64,000 nt of DNA from Streptococcus parasanguinis (GTDB lineage: Bacteria > Bacillota > Bacilli > Lactobacillales > Streptococcaceae). The stretch is from the NCBI RefSeq assembly GCF_018499505.1, contig NZ_JAHDAC010000003.1, positions 186,001-250,000 of the forward strand. The letters run 5' to 3'. A model generated the notes under the pieces. It saw only the letters and a list, made by a program, of their open reading frames with translations. It did no database searches and was not told the DNA's origin. Both the position numbers and the translations under genes were made by a program. Position 1 is the first letter of the stretch. The number at the start of each line of letters is the position of its first letter. Shown one piece after another: positions 34,677-43,450 of the stretch.

Positions 34677-35159
34677 ATGGAGGACCTAAAGGTGACACAT
34701 AATCGACTAGCATGGGATGAGTATTTTGCAGCACAGGCCTTACTAATTTCAAATCGGGCAACTTGTAATCGCGCTAAGGTTGGGGCTGTACTGGTTAAGG
34801 ATAATAAGGTCATTGCAACGGGTTATAATGGGTCCGTTTCTGGGACAGATCATTGCTTGGAGGATGGCTGTCTAATGGTCGAGGGGCATTGTGTCCGGAC
34901 TATTCATGCAGAAGTCAATGCTATTTTGCAAGGAGCTGAACGTGGTATTCCAAAAGGGTTTACAGCTTATGTGACGCATTTTCCTTGTCTCAATTGTACC
35001 AAGCAGTTACTCCAAGTTGGTTGCAAGCGGGTAGTATACATTCATCAGTATCGAATTGATGAATATGCCGAGTATCTCTACCGTGAAAAAGAAGTAGAAC
35101 TGATGCATTTACCGATTGAAGAGGTGAAACAGGCAATTGCAGAGACAGAACTGGTTTAG
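34677..35159 (+). CDS. dCMP deaminase family protein (ComEB-like)
   Basis: 160 residues. Zinc site H-A-E (T-I-H-A-E-V-N-A-I) and P-C-L-N-C of the cytidine/deoxycytidylate deaminase fold. An inserted C-L-E-D-G-C-L-M-V-E-G-H-C region is typical of dCMP deaminases with a second zinc. It would convert dCMP to dUMP for dTMP synthesis; orthologues are annotated as ComE operon protein 2. It stands alone here. ATG follows GGAGAAATCATATTAG, a spacing longer than usual. Confidence 0.9.
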   Translation: MEDLKVTHNRLAWDEYFAAQALLISNRATCNRAKVGAVLVKDNKVIATGYNGSVSGTDHCLEDGCLMVEGHCVRTIHAEVNAILQGAERGIPKGFTAYVTHFPCLNCTKQLLQVGCKRVVYIHQYRIDEYAEYLYREKEVELMHLPIEEVKQAIAETELV

Positions 35160-35368
35160 TTTGTACTTCTTTTGAAGTGAAGATTGGTGGTTACTGTAAT
35201 GAGGGGATAGGTATATCTTCAATTCTTCTGGATAAGTAGAAGAGAATGTCGGCCTCAATCTTCTTGAATTTATTTAGTTTATTTATCGAATTGGAAGGAA
35301 TTTGGATTACAACCTTTTTTCCTATTCATATCTTTATTGCTAGTAAAGAAATATGTCTGCTACTTTCA

Positions 35369-35407
35369 AGAGTGATATAGATTGAAACTATATCAACTCT
35401 TTTTTTA
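35369..35407 (+). terminator. Terminator between the deaminase gene and metK
   Basis: AAGAGTGATATAG pairs with CTATATCAACTCTT, then a T7 run. It lies about 210 bases after the deaminase stop. The stretch 35160-35368 shows no convincing gene, RNA or repeat; see findings. Confidence 0.85.
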
Positions 35408-35433
35408 AAACATAGTCTATCATAGTTGAAATG

Positions 35434-35442
35434 TGTTATAAT
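35434..35442 (+). promoter_or_regulatory. metK extended -10 promoter
   Basis: TGTTATAAT just upstream of the SMK leader; no -35 at proper spacing. Confidence 0.65.
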
Positions 35443-35446
35443 GAAG

Positions 35447-35532
35447 TGTTATATGGTCCCGATAAGGTGATAGTCTTTCTATCAGTGCTTTGTAACTCTA
35501 TAACGAATATTTATTTTAAGGGGGGACATTTT
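35447..35532 (+). ncRNA. SMK box (SAM-III) riboswitch upstream of metK
   Basis: The leader has an outer helix GTTATA/TATAAC, an inner GATAG/CTATC hairpin and GGTCCCG near 35455-35461, which can pair with the GGGGGAC at 35522-35528 that contains the ribosome site. SAM binding stabilises this pairing and blocks translation in the known SMK class, found before metK in Lactobacillales. All the needed parts, including position, are visible; precise ends are approximate. Confidence 0.85.
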
Positions 35533-35533
35533 T

Positions 35534-36724
35534 ATGTCAGAACGTAAACTTTTCACGTCTGAATCAGTATCTGAGGGGCATCCAGATAAGATTGCAGACC
35601 AAATTTCAGATGCTATTTTAGATGCTATTTTAGAGCAAGATCCAGAAGCACACGTTGCTGCTGAAACAGCTGTTTATACTGGTTCAGTGCATGTCTTCGG
35701 TGAGATTTCAACGACTGCTTATGTGGATATTAACCGTGTGGTTCGTGATACGATTGCAGAGATTGGTTATACCAATACGGAATACGGATTCTCAGCTGAA
35801 ACTGTAGGAGTACACCCATCTTTGGTGGAACAATCTCCTGATATTGCCCAAGGGGTTAATGAAGCCTTGGAAGTTCGTGGAAATGCGGATCAAGACCCAC
35901 TCGATTTGATCGGAGCAGGAGACCAAGGTCTTATGTTTGGTTTCGCAGTGGATGAAACTGAAGAACTCATGCCATTGCCAATCTCACTCAGTCACAAGTT
36001 GGTTCGTCGTTTGGCAGAGCTTCGTAAGTCTGGTGAAATTAGCTATCTTCGTCCAGATGCAAAATCACAAGTCACTGTTGAGTACGATGAAAACGACCGC
36101 CCTGTGCGCGTGGATACAGTTGTTATTTCAACTCAACATGATCCAGATGTCAGCAATGAACAAATCCACGAAGATGTGATTAACAAGGTCATCAAAGAAG
36201 TGATTCCAGCTTCTTATCTAGATGCTGAGACCAAATTCTTCATCAACCCAACAGGTCGCTTTGTTATCGGTGGACCTCAAGGGGACTCAGGTTTGACTGG
36301 TCGTAAGATCATCGTGGATACTTATGGTGGTTACTCACGTCACGGTGGTGGTGCCTTCTCTGGTAAGGATGCGACTAAGGTAGACCGTTCGGCTTCTTAT
36401 GCAGCTCGTTACATTGCCAAAAACATCGTAGCGGCAGGTCTTGCTAAGAAAGCAGAAGTGCAATTGGCTTATGCGATTGGGGTAGCTCAACCTGTTTCTG
36501 TTCGTATTGATACCTTCGGTACTGGAACAGTCGCTGAAAGCAAGCTTGAAAAAGCAGCGCGTGAGCTCTTTGATCTTCGTCCTGCAGGGATTATTCAAAT
36601 GTTGGATTTGAAACGTCCAATCTACCGTCAAACAGCGGCTTATGGCCATATGGGACGGACGGATATCGACCTTCCATGGGAACGTTTGGATAAGGTAGAA
36701 GCCTTGAAAGAAGCTGTAAAATAA
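35534..36724 (+). CDS. metK: S-adenosylmethionine synthetase
   Basis: 396 residues. Starts [13 protein letters not shown] with the catalytic His, then [10 protein letters not shown] and G-G-G-A-F-S-G-K-D, all MetK signatures. Makes SAM from methionine and ATP, and its product feeds back through the upstream SMK box. Single-gene unit with a terminator after it. Confidence 0.98.
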   Translation: MSERKLFTSESVSEGHPDKIADQISDAILDAILEQDPEAHVAAETAVYTGSVHVFGEISTTAYVDINRVVRDTIAEIGYTNTEYGFSAETVGVHPSLVEQSPDIAQGVNEALEVRGNADQDPLDLIGAGDQGLMFGFAVDETEELMPLPISLSHKLVRRLAELRKSGEISYLRPDAKSQVTVEYDENDRPVRVDTVVISTQHDPDVSNEQIHEDVINKVIKEVIPASYLDAETKFFINPTGRFVIGGPQGDSGLTGRKIIVDTYGGYSRHGGGAFSGKDATKVDRSASYAARYIAKNIVAAGLAKKAEVQLAYAIGVAQPVSVRIDTFGTGTVAESKLEKAARELFDLRPAGIIQMLDLKRPIYRQTAAYGHMGRTDIDLPWERLDKVEALKEAVK

Positions 36725-36737
36725 TTAGTTGAAATGG

Positions 36738-36771
36738 AAAAGTTAGGGTTAAGATGATCCTAGCTTTTTTT
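36738..36771 (+). terminator. Terminator after metK
   Basis: AAAGTTAGG (36739-36747) and CCTAGCTTT (36759-36767) with one G-T pair, then a T-run. Confidence 0.85.
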
Positions 36772-36812
36772 CGTTTTGAAAATTCCTACAGATGGAAAAA
36801 TAGGTCGATCTG

Positions 36813-36821
36813 TGGTATAAT
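36813..36821 (+). promoter_or_regulatory. murA extended -10 promoter
   Basis: TGGTATAAT about 92 bases before the murA ATG. The intervening leader has a CCTTTTATT...AGTAAAAGG inverted pair of unknown meaning. Confidence 0.6.
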
Positions 36822-36913
36822 AGTTGCAGTATTTTAAATACATTGTCCCTTTTATTTCCGTTGAAAAACGATAGTAAAAGGAAAAAGACTTGAAAGAGCT
36901 AATAATTATTAAA

Positions 36914-38173
36914 ATGAAAAAAATTGTAATAAATGGAGGTCGCCCTCTAAAAGGAGAGGTGACCATTAGTGGTGCAAAAAATAGTGTAGTGGCCCTGATT
37001 CCTGCAACCATTCTGGCGGACGATATCGTGACCCTCGATGGGGTACCGGATATCTCAGATGTTGCAAGTCTGATTGAAATCATGACCATCATGGGCGCTA
37101 AGATCGAACGCAAAGAAGACAGTTTGATCATTGATCCACGTGGGGTGAAGGATATGCCCATGCCATTTGGGAAAATCAATAGCTTACGAGCTTCCTATTA
37201 TTTCTATGGCAGTTTGTTAGGGCGCTATGGTCAAGCAACTGTTGGACTACCTGGAGGATGCGATCTCGGCCCACGTCCAATTGATTTGCATTTGAAGGCC
37301 TTTGAAGCGATGGGAGCCGCTATGACTATGGATGGCTCTAGTATGAAACTTGCGACAGATGGCAAGCCTCTTCAAGGAGCTAACATCTATATGGATACTG
37401 TTAGTGTCGGTGCAACGATCAATACGATTTTGGCAGCGGTCAAAGCTAAAGGTCGGACAGTGATCGAAAATGCTGCGCGGGAACCTGAAATTATCGATGT
37501 GGTGACCTTGCTCAACAACATGGGAGCTCATATTCGTGGAGCAGGGACAGATATTATTATCATTGATGGTGTTCCGCATTTGCATGGAACGAGACATCAG
37601 GTGATTCCGGATCGTATCGAAGCAGGAACCTATATTGCTCTTGCAGCTGCTATTGGGGAAGGTATCCAGATCAATAATGTCCTGTATGAGCATTTAGAGA
37701 GCTATATTGCCAAGTTAGAAGAAATGGGTGTGCGCATGACCATTTCTGAAGATAGTATCTTTGTAGAAAAGCAAACAGGCTTGAAGGCCATCCAGATCAA
37801 AACGTCTCCTTATCCTGGTTTTGCGACTGATTTACAACAACCGATCACACCTTTGCTCTTAACGGCTGCAGGACGTGGTCGAATTGTTGATACGATTTAT
37901 GAAAAGCGGGTCAACCATGTGCCAGAATTGGCTAAAATGGGGGCTACCATTTCGACCTTGAACGACCACATTATCTATGAAGGGCCAAATCAATTGACAG
38001 GATCCAGTGTGAAAGCGACGGATCTTCGAGCTGGTGCGGCTTTAGTGATCGCCGGTCTTATGGCTTCTGGAACAACAGAAATTACAAATGTGGAATACAT
38101 CCTTCGCGGGTATTCAGATATTATTCATAAATTGACCCAACTTGGAGCAGACATCCAGTTGGTCGAGGAATAG
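36914..38173 (+). CDS. murA: UDP-N-acetylglucosamine 1-carboxyvinyltransferase
   Basis: 419 residues from the ATG at 36914; a TTG 24 bases upstream is a weaker choice. K22 in S-G-A-K-N-S and catalytic C116 in G-G-C-D-L-G-P-R-P are present; C116 is the fosfomycin target, so no natural resistance change is seen. It is the first committed step of peptidoglycan precursor synthesis. Streptococci carry two copies; this context (followed by GNAT, YtoI-like and map genes) matches the one often called murA2 or murZ. Confidence 0.95.
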   Translation: MKKIVINGGRPLKGEVTISGAKNSVVALIPATILADDIVTLDGVPDISDVASLIEIMTIMGAKIERKEDSLIIDPRGVKDMPMPFGKINSLRASYYFYGSLLGRYGQATVGLPGGCDLGPRPIDLHLKAFEAMGAAMTMDGSSMKLATDGKPLQGANIYMDTVSVGATINTILAAVKAKGRTVIENAAREPEIIDVVTLLNNMGAHIRGAGTDIIIIDGVPHLHGTRHQVIPDRIEAGTYIALAAAIGEGIQINNVLYEHLESYIAKLEEMGVRMTISEDSIFVEKQTGLKAIQIKTSPYPGFATDLQQPITPLLLTAAGRGRIVDTIYEKRVNHVPELAKMGATISTLNDHIIYEGPNQLTGSSVKATDLRAGAALVIAGLMASGTTEITNVEYILRGYSDIIHKLTQLGADIQLVEE

Positions 38174-38229
38174 TGACAGAACTTGGGATCTGATAGTGGC
38201 GGCTGGATACACGAACAATGGAGTTTGAA

Positions 38230-38781
38230 ATGAATATTTGGACGCACTTAGCTGCCTATTCACTAATTGAAACACAAAGGTTGTATTTACGACCTTTTCT
38301 CTTTGAGGATGCGGAAGATTTTTATAAGATTGCTTCGAATCCTGATAACCTGCAATTTATCTTTCCTGCACAAGCTGATCTTGCTGAAACTAAATATGTA
38401 CTAGCCAACTATTTCATGAAAAATCCCTTGGGGGTTTGGGCGATCTGTGATAAGGAAACTAATCAGATGATCGGCTCCATCAAGTTTGAAAAGTTGGATG
38501 AAATTAAGAGTGAGGCTGAGTTAGGCTACTTTTTACGCAAAGATTTTTGGGGAAAGAGTCTGATGACAGAAGCGGTCAAAGAGTTGGTTTATCTATCATT
38601 TGAGAAATTTCAACTGAAGGAGCTTAAGATTGTCACCCATGTTGAAAATGCAGGGAGCCAAAAGGTCGCTTTAAAGGCTGGTTTTCGTCTCTTTCGTCAA
38701 TTCAAAGGGAGTGACCGCTATACGCGTAAAATGCGCGATTATTATGATTTCCGCCTAGGTAGAGGGGACTTCTATGAGTAA
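38230..38781 (+). CDS. GNAT family N-acetyltransferase (RimJ/RimL type)
   Basis: 183 residues from the ATG at 38230, with GGAG seven bases upstream; an ATG at 38218 overlaps that site. T-Q-R-L-Y-L-R-P-F opens the RimJ-like fold; I-G-S-I-K-F, E-L-G-Y-F-L-R-K-D-F-W-G-K-S and N-A-G-S-Q-K-V-A-L-K-A-G-F form the acetyl-CoA site. It would acetylate a protein N-terminus or small amine; substrate unknown. Overlaps the next gene by eight bases. Confidence 0.88.
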   Translation: MNIWTHLAAYSLIETQRLYLRPFLFEDAEDFYKIASNPDNLQFIFPAQADLAETKYVLANYFMKNPLGVWAICDKETNQMIGSIKFEKLDEIKSEAELGYFLRKDFWGKSLMTEAVKELVYLSFEKFQLKELKIVTHVENAGSQKVALKAGFRLFRQFKGSDRYTRKMRDYYDFRLGRGDFYE

Positions 38782-40051
38782 ACACCAAGAGATTTTAGAC
38801 TATCTCGAAAAATTACCGATTGGAAAACGGGTCAGTGTCCGCAGTATTTCCAATTTTTTGAATGTCAGTGATGGGACAGCTTACCGTGCCATTAAAGAAG
38901 CTGAAAATCAAGGAATTGTAGAAACGCGTCCTAGAAGCGGGACTATCCGTGTCAAATCGAAAAAAGCTGTACTAGAGCACCTGACCTATCGGGAAATTTT
39001 AGAAATCACCGGTTCTGAAATATTAGCAGGTGAGGAAGGTCTCGAAAAAGAATTTAATAAATTTTACATCGGTGCCATGACGGAAAAGCACGTCCTAGAC
39101 TATGTGTCTGAAGGTGGGCTTTTGATCGTGGGAGACCGCACCAGCATCCAACGATTGGCTCTTAAGCATGACAATGCGGTCTTAGTGACAGGTGGCTTTG
39201 AGGTCAGTGAGGATGTGATTGATTTGGCCAATCAGGTACAAATCCCAGTCATCCGAACTTCACACGATACCTATACCGTCGCGACCATGATCAATAAGGC
39301 TTTGTCTAACATGCAGATCAAGACGGATATCTTGACAGTGGAGCAGGTCTATCGGCCTTTCCATGAGTACGGCTATCTTTCTGAGACAGATACGGTCCGG
39401 GATTATTTAGATTTGGTTCGAAAGAATCGCTTTAGTCGCTTTCCGGTTGTGAATCAGCACCAGATGGTAGTGGGTGTCGTGACTATGAGAGATGCTGGAG
39501 ATAAGGCGCCTCAGACGACCCTTGATAAGGTGATGTCACGGACCATTTTTACCACTAATTTGTCCACCAGCATTGCGACCATTAGCCAACGGATGATCGC
39601 TGAAGATTATGAGATGATTCCTGTTGTTCGTAATAACCAGACCTTGCTGGGGGTTATTACGCGTCGGGATGTCATGGATCGGATTAGCAAGGTGCAGTTT
39701 TCGAGCTTACCAACCTTTAGTGAGCAGATTGGTCAAAAGATTCAAACAGAAAACGACCATTACCAATTCACAGTGGAACCGAGTATGCTGGAGAAAAGCG
39801 GTGTTTTGGCCAATGGGGTCATGATCGAAGTGCTGATGAAGGTTGTTCGCAAAATGATGCAACACAGTGGGCGTAGTCTGATCGTAGAACAGCTGATCAT
39901 CAATTTTTTACAAGCTGTGCAGGTGGATGATGTGATCCGCATTGAACCACAACTTGTTCGGCGAACCAGACGCTCTGCCTTGGTTGATTTTAGCTTGTAT
40001 CTAGATCTGCAGCTGGTCGCGAAAGCAACCATTACGATTAAGATTAATTAA
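38774..40051 (+). CDS. YtoI-like regulator: HTH, DRTGG, two CBS and hotdog domains
   Basis: 425 residues. N-terminal winged helix (about 1-65, S-V-R-S-I-S-N-F-L-N-V-S-D-G-T-A-Y-R), DRTGG-like domain (70-185), a CBS pair (195-310: R-F-P-V-V and Y-E-M-I-P-V-V with V-V-T-M-R-D and V-I-T-R-R-D) and a C-terminal hotdog-fold domain (320-425). This order matches Bacillus YtoI. CBS pairs bind adenine nucleotides, so a nucleotide-sensing DNA-binding role is likely but the targets are unknown. Confidence 0.88.
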   Translation: MSKHQEILDYLEKLPIGKRVSVRSISNFLNVSDGTAYRAIKEAENQGIVETRPRSGTIRVKSKKAVLEHLTYREILEITGSEILAGEEGLEKEFNKFYIGAMTEKHVLDYVSEGGLLIVGDRTSIQRLALKHDNAVLVTGGFEVSEDVIDLANQVQIPVIRTSHDTYTVATMINKALSNMQIKTDILTVEQVYRPFHEYGYLSETDTVRDYLDLVRKNRFSRFPVVNQHQMVVGVVTMRDAGDKAPQTTLDKVMSRTIFTTNLSTSIATISQRMIAEDYEMIPVVRNNQTLLGVITRRDVMDRISKVQFSSLPTFSEQIGQKIQTENDHYQFTVEPSMLEKSGVLANGVMIEVLMKVVRKMMQHSGRSLIVEQLIINFLQAVQVDDVIRIEPQLVRRTRRSALVDFSLYLDLQLVAKATITIKIN

Positions 40052-40071
40052 ACAAAAGAAATGAGGAGACA

Positions 40072-40932
40072 ATGATTACATTAAAATCACAACGTGAAAT
40101 TGAAGCCATGGATCGTGCAGGAGATTTCCTTGCCAGCATCCATATTGGATTGCGTGACTTGATCAAGCCAGGGCTTGATCTTTGGGAAGTAGAAGAATAT
40201 GTCCGCCGTCGCTGTAAAGAAGCCAACGTCTTACCACTTCAGATTGGTGTAGAAGGCAGTCTCATGGACTATCCTTATGCGACTTGCTGTGGTTTGAATG
40301 ACGAAGTAGCCCATGCTTTTCCACGTCATGTCATTCTCAAAGATGGGGATCTCCTCAAGGTAGACATGGTCTTGTCAGAACCGCTGGATAAATCTGTTCT
40401 AGATGTATCGAAATTAGATTTTGATAATGTAGCGCAAGTCAAGAAATATACTGAGTCTTATAGTGGTGGCTTGGCGGATTCTTGCTGGGCTTATGCGGTT
40501 GGAAATGTTTCGCAAGAAGTCAAAGATTTGATGGACGTGACCAAAGAATGTCTCTATAAGGGAATTGAGAAAGCGGTCGTTGGCAATCGCTTGGGAGATA
40601 TTGGGGCAGCGATTCAAGAGTATGCCGAAAGCAAAGGCTATGGCGTGGTGCGTGATTTGGTCGGACACGGTGTCGGGCCTACCATGCATGAAGAACCAAT
40701 GGTCCCACATTATGGTCGTGCTGGACGCGGTCTTCGCTTACGAGAAGGGATGGTCTTGACGATTGAGCCAATGATTAATACCGGTACTTGGGAGATTGAT
40801 ACAGATATGGAAACTGGTTGGGCCCATAAGACCCTTGACGGTGGCCTTTCTTGTCAATACGAGCATCAATTTGTGATTACAAAAGATGGTCCAGTGATCT
40901 TGACTAGTCAAGGTGAAGAAGGAACATACTAA
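40072..40932 (+). CDS. map: Methionine aminopeptidase type I
   Basis: 286 residues, with the streptococcal insertion (about 105-135) that makes it longer than the 250-residue form. Metal ligands are seen in K-V-D-M-V, G-H-G-V-G-P-T-M-H-E-E and V-L-T-I-E-P-M-I, with the final Glu in Q-Y-E-H-Q-F-V. The first Asp of the metal site (usually D-V/D-D pair) is in the M-V-L-S-E/D region. It removes the start Met from new proteins. Follows the YtoI gene by 20 bases with a GAGGAG site. Confidence 0.94.
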   Translation: MITLKSQREIEAMDRAGDFLASIHIGLRDLIKPGLDLWEVEEYVRRRCKEANVLPLQIGVEGSLMDYPYATCCGLNDEVAHAFPRHVILKDGDLLKVDMVLSEPLDKSVLDVSKLDFDNVAQVKKYTESYSGGLADSCWAYAVGNVSQEVKDLMDVTKECLYKGIEKAVVGNRLGDIGAAIQEYAESKGYGVVRDLVGHGVGPTMHEEPMVPHYGRAGRGLRLREGMVLTIEPMINTGTWEIDTDMETGWAHKTLDGGLSCQYEHQFVITKDGPVILTSQGEEGTY

Positions 40933-41015
40933 AAAATAGAGAGGAAAGAATGGAGCTGAAGGCAAGTGTCTGTTTTCGCTCTTTGCTCTTTTTTAGTAAA
41001 ATGGGGAGGTGACGA

Positions 41016-41987
41016 ATGAAAAAGGTCCTACAAAAAGTACTGGGACAGCCATTTATAAAGGGCTTCGTGCGGTTTTATCAGAGCGCAGAGTCTGATATCA
41101 CCAGCATTGCTGTAGCCTATTATTTGCTGATCTCCATTTTTCCATTGATGCTGATTGCAGCCAATATTTTACCCTACTTTCATATTCGTCCCACTCAGAT
41201 TCTTTTGAGCTTACAGAAAGTTTTGCCAGCCTCCTTATATCGAATAGTGGCACAGATGATTTCGAGTGTATTGACCAAGCCTTCGACAGGCTTACTGAGT
41301 TTCTCGATTATTTCTGCTTTGTGGATCTTCTCTCAGAGCATTGCCTACCTCCAAAAAGCCTATAACAAGAGTTATGGGGTGGAAAAGGAGCGTGGTATTA
41401 TCTGGGGGCGACTCTTTAGCTTTCTGATCAGTTTTGCCTTGCAGGGTTTGTTTGGACTTTCGCTGATCCTTTCCATGTTTGGGAAAATGATCGTTCGCTA
41501 TCTCTATCGGACCTTTTCATTTGATCGGACGATTTATGTGCGCTTACTGAATTTGACAGAGCCGACCATCTATCTCTTGCTCTTTGTCAGTCTGGTCTTG
41601 CTTTATTACACTCTTCCAAATGTCAAAATTCCAAAATTTAGATATGTATTGCCAGGGGCGACCTTTGTTGTTGCTGTCCTGTATGCGATCTTGAATATCT
41701 TTTGGAAATATGTGGATCGTTATGTGAGTCATTTCTTAGATGCTCGTTTCTTCGGATCGGTCGTCCTAGCGGTCATCATGTTCTGGTTCATCTTGGTAGC
41801 TAAAATCATGATTATTGGTTGTATTTTAAACGCCAGTGTCCAATTTGCCAGAGAAGCCAAATTCCAAACGCGTAATGGAGAAATTGTCTCTAAATTAAAG
41901 ACGGAAGAAGTAGCCTTTCGGCATAAAGAAGTTTCACAAAAATTAAAGCATCGCTTACGCTTGATAAAAAAAGATAAAACGGAATAA
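41016..41987 (+). CDS. YihY/BrkB family membrane protein
   Basis: 323 residues with six membrane segments. I-A-V-A-Y-Y-L-L-I-S-I-F-P near residue 30-42, the Y-N-K-S-Y-G-V loop and the C-terminal W-K-Y-V-D-R-Y half match the YihY/virulence factor BrkB family. Once thought to be RNase BN, the family has no settled activity. A GGGGAGGTG site precedes the ATG. A 175-bp repeat begins two bases after its stop and supplies a terminator. Confidence 0.9.
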   Translation: MKKVLQKVLGQPFIKGFVRFYQSAESDITSIAVAYYLLISIFPLMLIAANILPYFHIRPTQILLSLQKVLPASLYRIVAQMISSVLTKPSTGLLSFSIISALWIFSQSIAYLQKAYNKSYGVEKERGIIWGRLFSFLISFALQGLFGLSLILSMFGKMIVRYLYRTFSFDRTIYVRLLNLTEPTIYLLLFVSLVLLYYTLPNVKIPKFRYVLPGATFVVAVLYAILNIFWKYVDRYVSHFLDARFFGSVVLAVIMFWFILVAKIMIIGCILNASVQFAREAKFQTRNGEIVSKLKTEEVAFRHKEVSQKLKHRLRLIKKDKTE

Positions 41988-41989
41988 GT

Positions 41990-42164
41990 GAGAGTGGGAC
42001 AGAAATCGGTAATTCGTTAGTATTCGATTTCGTTGTCCCACCTCCGCACAGTTGAGTAGGGCTGTAAAAGCTGATGAAATCAGCGTAGTAGAGCCCACTC
42101 AACCACTGCGTCTTGCTCGACAATCCAAAAACAATTAAGAGGCTAGGATTTTTGTCCCAGCCTC
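41990..42164. repeat. 175-bp structured repeat, copy B
   Basis: Aligned without gaps to copy A at 18679-18853 with eight substitutions. It lies two bases after the YihY stop codon. One change turns a stem pair in the middle hairpin into an A-C mismatch, another turns a pair in the last hairpin into G-T. The last hairpin (42139-42164) is followed by T8 and so makes a good terminator for the YihY gene. Confidence 0.9.
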
Positions 42165-42172
42165 TTTTTTTT
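42139..42172 (+). terminator. Terminator formed by the end of repeat copy B
   Basis: GAGGCTAGGA and TGTCCCAGCCTC pair closely, followed by eight T from flanking DNA. In copy A the T-run is missing, so only copy B should terminate well. Confidence 0.8.
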
Positions 42173-42180
42173 GTTACCTA

Positions 42181-42202
42181 TTTTGTTGCATTTGCAACAA
42201 AA
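42181..42202. promoter_or_regulatory. Perfect palindromic operator upstream of the marR gene
   Basis: TTTTGTTGCA (42181-42190) and TGCAACAAAA (42193-42202) are exact reverse complements around two T. It is 39 bases before the MarR start, where the promoter should be, and its form suits a MarR dimer. Autoregulation is inferred. Confidence 0.75.
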
Positions 42203-42240
42203 GTGTGTTATGCTATTGTCAATAGGAAAGGAGGAGTGGG

Positions 42241-42705
42241 ATGAGTATTTTGCGTGAGATTGGCATCATTGCGAGAGCACTGGATTCTATAGCAAATATT
42301 GAATTTCGAGATTTGGATCTGGCGCGTGGTCAATACCTCTACCTGGTGCGAATTGCCGAGCAACCTGGAATGATTCAGGAAGAACTCTCTGAAGTCTTGA
42401 AAGTAGATCGATCCACCGTTGCAAGGTCTGTAAAAAAACTAGAAGAACGAGGACTGATTCAGCAGCGTCCAAGGGGTGAAAACCTTAAAATCAAGGAATG
42501 GGAATTAACTGAAAAAGGTAAGCAGATTTACCCCTTCATTTTAGGGGAGCATCTTTACTCTGAAAAAACTGCCTTAAAAGGATTTTCTAAAGAAGAAGTC
42601 GCACAGTTAGAGGAGTATCTCATCCGAGTTCGTGAGAATATCACCTTGGATTGGGAGCTAGTCAAAAAAGGTCAAAAAAGAAATTATAGTGAGGTAAAGC
42701 AATGA
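42241..42705 (+). CDS. MarR family transcriptional regulator
   Basis: 154 residues. Winged helix-turn-helix at about 45-100: Q-E-E-L-S-E-V-L-K-V-D-R-S-T-V-A-R-S-V-K-K-L (recognition helix) and a wing with R-P-R-G-E-N-L-K. Helices at both ends form the dimer interface. AGGAGGAG site before the ATG. It overlaps the B3/B4 gene by four bases, so the two form an operon most likely controlled by the palindrome upstream. Ligand unknown. Confidence 0.92.
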   Translation: MSILREIGIIARALDSIANIEFRDLDLARGQYLYLVRIAEQPGMIQEELSEVLKVDRSTVARSVKKLEERGLIQQRPRGENLKIKEWELTEKGKQIYPFILGEHLYSEKTALKGFSKEEVAQLEEYLIRVRENITLDWELVKKGQKRNYSEVKQ

Positions 42706-43409
42706 AAGTGACAGTCGATCAAGCATTTTGGGATTTATTTCCAACAGCTAGAATTACAGTGATGTCTTTGTATGGTATTGATAATACAGTAGATGAAGCC
42801 AAGGATCCTTATTTCAAAGAATTGTTGGACAAGGGTACCAAGAGAGCATGGGAATTTATTGATGAAGAAAACTATACTCAGAGTGAGTTCGTTCAAGAGT
42901 GGCGCCAAGCTTTTAGCAAGTTTAAAACAAAAAAAGGAGCCCGATCTTCAATCGAGGCACTCTTAAAACGGGTTCACCAGGGACGTGAATTCTATCCGAT
43001 TAATCCTTTGGTGGATCTTTACAATAGTGTTTCTATGGCTTATGCCCTTCCTTGTGGGGGAGAAGATATGGATAAATTGGTGGGTGGACTCTCTCTAGGC
43101 CAAGCGAAAGGAGGCGAACCTTTCTTTCCATTAGGTGCTGAAGAAGATGCTCCAGCTTTGGAAGGGGAGATTATCTACTACGACCAAGAAGGAGCTGTTT
43201 GCCGTTGTTTGAATTGGCGTGAGGCTCAAAGAACCATGTTAACAGAAGATACCAAGGACGCTATTTTGGTGATTGAGGCCATCAACGAAGAGCAGGCCAA
43301 ACGAGCCCAAACAGCCATGCAGGAATTGAAAGATCTAGCCAAGGATTATTTTGGGGTTGAAGGCACCATCTATCAATTAAGTGCAGAGCATGCAAGTATA
43401 GAAGTTTAA
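42702..43409 (+). CDS. B3/B4 tRNA-binding domain protein
   Basis: 235 residues. The region about 65-205 (I-N-P-L-V-D-L-Y-N-S-V-S-M, G-G-E-P-F-F-P-L-G, C-R-C-L-N-W-R) matches the B3/B4 domain of phenylalanyl-tRNA synthetase beta chain, here free-standing. Free B3/B4 proteins are thought to act on mischarged or D-aminoacyl tRNA or to bind amino acids, but this is not settled. Co-transcribed with a MarR regulator. Confidence 0.85.
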   Translation: MKVTVDQAFWDLFPTARITVMSLYGIDNTVDEAKDPYFKELLDKGTKRAWEFIDEENYTQSEFVQEWRQAFSKFKTKKGARSSIEALLKRVHQGREFYPINPLVDLYNSVSMAYALPCGGEDMDKLVGGLSLGQAKGGEPFFPLGAEEDAPALEGEIIYYDQEGAVCRCLNWREAQRTMLTEDTKDAILVIEAINEEQAKRAQTAMQELKDLAKDYFGVEGTIYQLSAEHASIEV

Positions 43410-43414
43410 AAGAT

Positions 43415-43450
43415 AAAGCTTGAAACAATCATTTCAAGCCTTGTTTTTGT
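43415..43450. terminator. Bidirectional terminator between B3/B4 and gtrA genes
   Basis: GCTTGAAA (43418-43425) and TTTCAAGC (43432-43439), with a T-rich tail to the right and an A-rich lead to the left. It overlaps the end of the gtrA gene. Confidence 0.8.

Noticed and set aside
35246..35380. 44-codon plus-strand frame before metK
   Set aside because: Weak ribosome site, ends inside the terminator stem, no recognisable features.
41890..42123. Minus-strand frame across repeat copy B
   Set aside because: It exists only because the repeat has few stops in that frame; it runs into the YihY gene and is not shared in full by copy A.
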